A DNA stretch of 64,000 nucleotides, taken from positions 62,001 through 126,000 of the forward strand of contig JAILRS010000010.1 of assembly GCA_024698045.1 (NCBI GenBank), in the 5' to 3' direction. The position numbers and the translations under genes are program-made. The notes beneath the pieces were generated by a model that saw nothing but the letters and a program-made list of their open reading frames with translations, did not search any database and was not told where the DNA came from. The stretch is from Selenomonadaceae bacterium (GTDB lineage Bacteria; Bacillota; Negativicutes; Selenomonadales; Selenomonadaceae). Below, one piece after another: positions 60,215 through 64,000 of this stretch (its first letter is position 1; each line of letters starts with the position of its first letter).

Positions 60215-60646
60215 GAAGAGTTGCACCCAATAATAATCGTACCGTGAATCTTCGGAATAAACGCAACCGATACCGATTTCCTTAAAACGTGGGTCTAAAA
60301 TATTTTCGCGATGTCCTTCGGAATTCATCCACGAATCGACAACATCTTCGGGCGTATCCTGTCCTGCCGCAATATTTTCGCCGTGCGTCCTACCTTTTCT
60401 CTCTATCACGGTAAAGCAATCAGAGCCGTCGGGGCGATCGTGTGAAAAATATTCCACGATTTCACGAGCGCGAATATCAGCCGCGTAATTTAAATCCTCT
60501 GCCAAACGCAAGGGAGCAACTCCTACTTTGGCGCGCTCGACGTTGACCAAATACAAAACTTCTTCGACATAATTCTCTGCCGCGCAAATATTAGCGTACG
60601 TCAACAGAATCAGAACCGTCATGACACTCATAAACAACTTTTTCAT
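60206..60646 (-). CDS. Secreted CAP/SCP-domain protein
   Basis: 146 residues: a signal peptide (MKKLFMSVMTVLILLTYANICAA) and one CAP domain with LYLVNVERAKVGVAPL, YFSHDRPDGSDCF, GENIAAGQDTPEDVVDSWMNSEGHRENILDPRFKEIGIGC and YYWVQLF. The usual CAP residues His (SHDR), Glu (GENIA) and His (GHRENI) are present. Bacterial CAP proteins are often cell-surface and calcium-linked; the activity is unknown. ATG at 60646 after GAGGTGA. Its stop codon lies in the left arm of repeat copy D. Confidence 0.9.
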   Translation of the reverse strand: MKKLFMSVMTVLILLTYANICAAENYVEEVLYLVNVERAKVGVAPLRLAEDLNYAADIRAREIVEYFSHDRPDGSDCFTVIERKGRTHGENIAAGQDTPEDVVDSWMNSEGHRENILDPRFKEIGIGCVYSEDSRYDYYWVQLFRG

Positions 60647-60707
60647 ATCAATCACCTCGAGCGGATTGTACAACGGCATTATTATAACTTGTTAAGGATG
60701 CTGATTA

Positions 60708-60736
60708 TTGCCTTTATTTTTTTCATGTAGTATATT
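60708..60736 (+). promoter_or_regulatory. Promoter of the secDF-thyX-rpiB operon
   Basis: TTGCCT (60708-60713), a 17-base spacer and TATATT (60731-60736), about 39 bases before the secD GTG. On the other strand a TATAAT (60681-60686) may serve the CAP gene without a clear -35. Confidence 0.5.
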
Positions 60737-60774
60737 GACGGGCGAATATGAAATTAGAAGGGAGAATAATTTTA

Positions 60775-62022
60775 GTGAGGACAAACAGTTTAATCAAGCT
60801 GCTATTGTGTCTTGTGGGAATCGTGGCAGTGTTTGTGATATTCATTCGTCCGCTGGCACATTCGATACGTCAAGGTCTGGATTTGCAGGGCGGTACGCAT
60901 GTGGTATTAGAGGCGGAAGATACCGAGACGGCAAAAGTCGACGAGGACGCAATGAGACGCGTAATATCAATCATGGAGAAGCGCGTAAACGAAATGGGAT
61001 TAACCGAGCCGATAATTCAGCGTGAAGGCGAAAGACGAGTGATAATCGAATTGCCCGGCATAAAAGATCCCGATAAGGCAATAGAAACAATAGGCAAGAC
61101 AGCGATGCTGGAGTTCAAAGACGAAGACGGCAAAACAATCTTGACCGGTTCGGATTTGAAAGATGCGCAGGCGGCAATGAATCAGCAGAACAGTCAATGT
61201 GTGGTAAATTTGGAATTCAGCGATGAAGGCAGTCAAAAATTCGCAGATGCAACATTGGAAAACGTTGGCAGAACAATAGCGATATTGTTAGACGGCGAAG
61301 TGTTAACAAATCCCGTGGTACGTGAGCCGATAATGGGCGGACGCGCAGAAATATCCGGTCAAAAAGATTTGGATGAGGCACAACATTTGGCAGTCCTCTT
61401 GAGGAGCGGCGCGCTACCCGTAAAAGTCAACATAATAGAAACAAGAACAGTCGGGGCATCGCTCGGGCAGGATTCAAAAGATAAATCGGAATTCGCTTTC
61501 GTAATAGGAATCGCGGCAGTATTGATTTTTATGCTGCTGTTCTATCGCTTACCGGGCTTCATTGCCGATATCAGTCTGATGGCTTATACCTTAATGTTAT
61601 TGGGCACGCTCAAAGGATTAGACGCAACTTTGACTTTGCCGGGCGTGGCGGGAATAATTTTATCAATCGGTATGGCGGTAGATGCAAACGTTTTGATATT
61701 CGAGCACTTCAAAGAAGAATATCGTCAAGGAAAGACAATACGCTTGGCAATGGATGCAGGATTTAAAAGAGCGTTTACGACAATCTTCGATTCAAATATC
61801 ACGACGATAATAGCGGCGGCAGTTCTGTTCTTATTCGGTACGGGTTCAATCCGCGGCTTCGCAATAACATTGGGCTTGGGCGTGTTACTCAGTATGTTGA
61901 CGGCAATAACGTTGACGCAATTCATGCTGAAATTATTGGTAAACGCCAATGTAGTAGAAAGTCCGAGTGCGTACGGCGCGAATGGTTTTGTATTATTCGA
62001 CGAAAGAAAGGCGGTGAAATAA
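60775..62022 (+). CDS. secD: Protein translocase subunit SecD
   Basis: 415 residues. SecD with SecF uses the proton-motive force to pull proteins out of the Sec channel. The N-terminal helix is followed by IRQGLDLQGGTHVVLEAED (the D1 motif), a P1 head (EMGLTEPIIQREGERRVIIELPG), and five C-terminal helices with MAVDANVLIFEHFKEEY and SIRGFAITLGLGVLLSM. It is shorter than proteobacterial SecD (about 600), as usual in Firmicutes-type split genes. GTG at 60775 has GGGAG upstream; an ATG nine codons earlier lies over that site. Confidence 0.95.
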   Translation: MRTNSLIKLLLCLVGIVAVFVIFIRPLAHSIRQGLDLQGGTHVVLEAEDTETAKVDEDAMRRVISIMEKRVNEMGLTEPIIQREGERRVIIELPGIKDPDKAIETIGKTAMLEFKDEDGKTILTGSDLKDAQAAMNQQNSQCVVNLEFSDEGSQKFADATLENVGRTIAILLDGEVLTNPVVREPIMGGRAEISGQKDLDEAQHLAVLLRSGALPVKVNIIETRTVGASLGQDSKDKSEFAFVIGIAAVLIFMLLFYRLPGFIADISLMAYTLMLLGTLKGLDATLTLPGVAGIILSIGMAVDANVLIFEHFKEEYRQGKTIRLAMDAGFKRAFTTIFDSNITTIIAAAVLFLFGTGSIRGFAITLGLGVLLSMLTAITLTQFMLKLLVNANVVESPSAYGANGFVLFDERKAVK

Positions 62023-62023
62023 A

Positions 62024-62914
62024 ATGCCGAATTTCGATATAGCAGGACGCGGCAAAATGTGGTTCATAATCTCCCTGTTAATAATAGTGCCGGGCTTAAT
62101 TTCAATGGCTACACGCGGTTTCAATTTCGGTATAGATTTCACCGGCGGCACGATAATCGATTTGAAATTTGAAAAGGCAGTTGAAATAAGTCAGGTTCGC
62201 GAAGCGTTGAAACCGTACGGCTTGGACGGCGCGACAATCCAATTGAGCGGCGAAAGTACGGAAGTGACAAGCGCAACCGATGTGATGATACGAACTGTAG
62301 ATTTGGAAGAAAATCAGCGCAAAGAAGTAATGAACGGCTTAAAAGAGCAAGTCGGTAATTATGAAGTGATGCGCGAGGAAAAAGTCGGTGCGGTAATAGG
62401 TAGCGAACTGATAATGAATGCGGTCTTGGCACTTGTAATATCGTGGATATTGATAGTGTTGTATGTGGCATATCGCTTTGAATTTCGCTTCGGTTTGGCG
62501 GCGGTTGCGGCTCTCGTTCATGATATCTTAATCGTGTTGGCATTCTTTTCGTTTACTCAACGTCAAGTAGATTCGTCATTCGTAGCGGCACTGCTCACGG
62601 TTGTCGGCTACTCCATCAATGACACAATCGTTATTTTCGACAGGATACGCGAGAATTTAAAGTTACATTTCCGTCGCGGCGGTGATTTGGTTAATGTGGT
62701 AAATCGCTCGGTGTATCAAACAATGACTCGTTCGCTCTATACTGTGTTTACCTGCTTGTTTACTACTTTGGCATTATTCTTCTTCGGGGGCGAAACAACA
62801 AAAGATTTTGCGTTTGCATTGATAGTGGGCTTCTGTAGTGGTTGCTATTCGTCAATCTTCATCGCGCCGCCGTTGTGGTTGGAATTTCGTAAGATGGGGC
62901 GTGACGCTAGATGA
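62024..62914 (+). CDS. secF: Protein translocase subunit SecF
   Basis: 296 residues: FNFGIDFTGGTIIDLKFE (the F1 motif), SEVTSATDVMIRT-like head region, and the six-helix RND domain with VVGYSINDTIVIFDRIREN (the family's conserved proton-relay Asp) and SLYTVFTCLFTTLALFFFGG. It starts 1 base after the secD stop, with AAGGCGG upstream. The stop overlaps the thyX ATG. Confidence 0.96.
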   Translation: MPNFDIAGRGKMWFIISLLIIVPGLISMATRGFNFGIDFTGGTIIDLKFEKAVEISQVREALKPYGLDGATIQLSGESTEVTSATDVMIRTVDLEENQRKEVMNGLKEQVGNYEVMREEKVGAVIGSELIMNAVLALVISWILIVLYVAYRFEFRFGLAAVAALVHDILIVLAFFSFTQRQVDSSFVAALLTVVGYSINDTIVIFDRIRENLKLHFRRGGDLVNVVNRSVYQTMTRSLYTVFTCLFTTLALFFFGGETTKDFAFALIVGFCSGCYSSIFIAPPLWLEFRKMGRDAR

Positions 62915-63537
62915 AGATAATAAATGCCGGTGTTGAGCCGTTGGAAGAAATAGACGCGTCGGCAATAATGAGGAAGTTGGAACGTGCCGGGCGTGTGTGC
63001 TACAAATCGGAAGGTAATATCAAAGAGGATAGCGCGGAAAAATTCATCAAGGGAATAATAAAGCGCGGTCACGAATCGGTAATAGAACACGAAGCGATAA
63101 CATTAAAAATCATCTGCGACAGAGGAGTAACGCACGAATTAGTCAGACATAGGATAGCAAGTTATTCGCAGGAGAGTACCAGATATTGCGATTACTCTTC
63201 GGGCAAATTCGCCGCCGAATTGACTTTCATCAAACCGTGTTATTGGCAGGAAGATGATGAGAAATATAAATTATGGCTTGAAGTAATGGAGCAGACTGAA
63301 AAAAATTATCTGGCACTGCGAGCAATGGGCGCCAAACCCGAAGAGGCACGTTCAATCTTGCCGAACTCGTTAAAGACGGAAATAGTAGTGACGATGAATT
63401 TGCGCGAATGGCGGCATTTCCTAAGGTTACGAACGGCGACGGCGGCACATCCCCAAATGCGAGAGGTTGCCTTGATGATACGCGATATATTGATTGAAAA
63501 ATTACCTGCGGTATTCGGCGATATAGGAGAGGACTAA
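62911..63537 (+). CDS. thyX: Flavin-dependent thymidylate synthase ThyX
   Basis: 208 residues. ThyX converts dUMP to dTMP using FAD, NADPH and methylene-tetrahydrofolate. The ThyX signature is RHRIASYSQESTR (RHRxxSxNxxSxR type, with Ser/Gln at the variable sites), with SVIEHEAITLKI and LRTATAAHPQMREVA. The ATG overlaps the secF TGA by 4 bases, so it is translationally coupled. Confidence 0.95.
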   Translation: MKIINAGVEPLEEIDASAIMRKLERAGRVCYKSEGNIKEDSAEKFIKGIIKRGHESVIEHEAITLKIICDRGVTHELVRHRIASYSQESTRYCDYSSGKFAAELTFIKPCYWQEDDEKYKLWLEVMEQTEKNYLALRAMGAKPEEARSILPNSLKTEIVVTMNLREWRHFLRLRTATAAHPQMREVALMIRDILIEKLPAVFGDIGED

Positions 63538-63538
63538 A

Positions 63539-63982
63539 ATGAAGATAACGATAGGCAGCGATCACGGTGCATTTGAATTGAAAGAGTCGGTCAAAAAAGT
63601 TTTGGCTACGTATGAAGATATCGAGGTTAAAGACGTCGGGACATACGATACGACAAGTGTCGACTACCCGGATATCGCCGAAAAAGTATGTGACGATGTC
63701 GTGAGTGGTGCGGCGGATAAAGGTATAGTCTTATGCGGCACGGGAATCGGAATATCGATAGCGGCGAACAAAATCAAGGGTATTCGTTGCGCTTTATGCA
63801 GTGATGTATATTCTGCACGAATGAGCCGCGAACATAACGACGCAAATGTATTGGCATTGGGCGGTCGCGTGACGGGAATCGGATTAGCCGAGGAGATAGT
63901 AAGGACATGGCTTGCTACCGAATTCGGCGGAGATCGTCACGAACGTCGAGTCAATAAAATCATGGCTCTCGAGAATAAATAA
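63539..63982 (+). CDS. rpiB: Ribose 5-phosphate isomerase B
   Basis: 147 residues. Interconverts ribulose 5-phosphate and ribose 5-phosphate in the pentose phosphate pathway. MKITIGSDHGAFELKE, YPDIAEKV, LCGTGIGISIAANKIKGIRCALC (the catalytic Cys loop) and SREHNDANVLALGGRV mark the LacAB/RpiB family. It starts 1 base after thyX, with GAGAGGA as ribosome site, and is the last visible gene of the secDF operon. The remaining 18 bases of the window hold no feature. Confidence 0.95.
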   Translation: MKITIGSDHGAFELKESVKKVLATYEDIEVKDVGTYDTTSVDYPDIAEKVCDDVVSGAADKGIVLCGTGIGISIAANKIKGIRCALCSDVYSARMSREHNDANVLALGGRVTGIGLAEEIVRTWLATEFGGDRHERRVNKIMALENK

Positions 63983-64000
63983 TCAACTTCATATATAATA

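Overview
The window looks like chromosome from an anaerobic, flagellated, diderm Firmicute, most likely a member of the Negativicutes (Selenomonas-like). This is an inference from gene content. Low-GC Firmicute signatures are the order rpsP-khpA-ylqD-rimM-trmD beside ffh, a YlqD protein, ChW repeats, BioY, ThyX and strong AGGAGG Shine-Dalgarno sites. Features more typical of diderms or anaerobes are a Ccm heme exporter, a giant surface or secreted protein with RTX-like glycine/aspartate repeats, a pyrophosphate-type phosphofructokinase and a desulfoferrodoxin-type superoxide reductase. TTG and GTG starts are frequent. No rRNA, CRISPR array, prophage, transposase or integrase was found.

Layout. 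0-5 kb (minus strand): the end of a flagellar cluster (flgM, flgN), then a Crp-type regulator followed by ccmA-ccmB-ccmC and prfC. 5-14 kb: alaS, a YgbA-like protein, a secreted alpha/beta hydrolase, PPi-type pfk, metY, radA and an UgtP/MGDG-synthase-like glycosyltransferase. 15-22 kb: an SDR dehydrogenase, HU, a YjfB-like protein, a cupin, a CheY-like receiver, tRNA-Ser, bioY-bioB behind a BirA-like operator, a superoxide reductase and a GltD-like oxidoreductase. 21-28 kb: secreted proteins of unknown role, then the translation and secretion block trmD-rimM-ylqD / khpA-rpsP / ffh, and tRNA-Cys. 28-31 kb: a TerD-vWA protein, a small secreted protein and larB. 30.7-39.8 kb: a minus-strand run tatA-tatC-ubiD-GT2-ABC transporter and two paralogous proteins that fuse a degenerate NRPS-type condensation domain to a cyclic-nucleotide-binding-like domain. 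39.9-45.2 kb: a metallo-beta-lactamase protein, a GrpE-like protein, a short leader ORF and a divergent long Hsp70. 45.5-60.7 kb: a lipoprotein, tRNA-Ala, a repeat protein of about 3,330 residues, an orphan FecCD-type permease, a small secreted protein, a PAS/GGDEF/EAL phosphodiesterase and a CAP-domain protein. 60.7-64 kb: secD-secF-thyX-rpiB.

The two strongest candidates for something undescribed are (1) the GT2 / SbmA-YddA-type ABC transporter / tandem condensation-cNMP fusion operon at 30.7-37.2 kb and (2) a non-coding intergenic repeat family. The repeat has a palindromic GCAACGTGACGTTGC core and a right end reading ACGAAAGGAG. It has four copies plus a fragment, at about 14.7-15.1, 25.4, 30.6, 45.3-45.5 and 60.0-60.2 kb. 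A third candidate is the MBL/GrpE-like/Hsp70 module with a hairpin and a translationally coupled 19-codon ORF.

All calls come from reading sequence and translations by eye. No database search was run, so family names are recognition-level and start sites are chosen from Shine-Dalgarno spacing.
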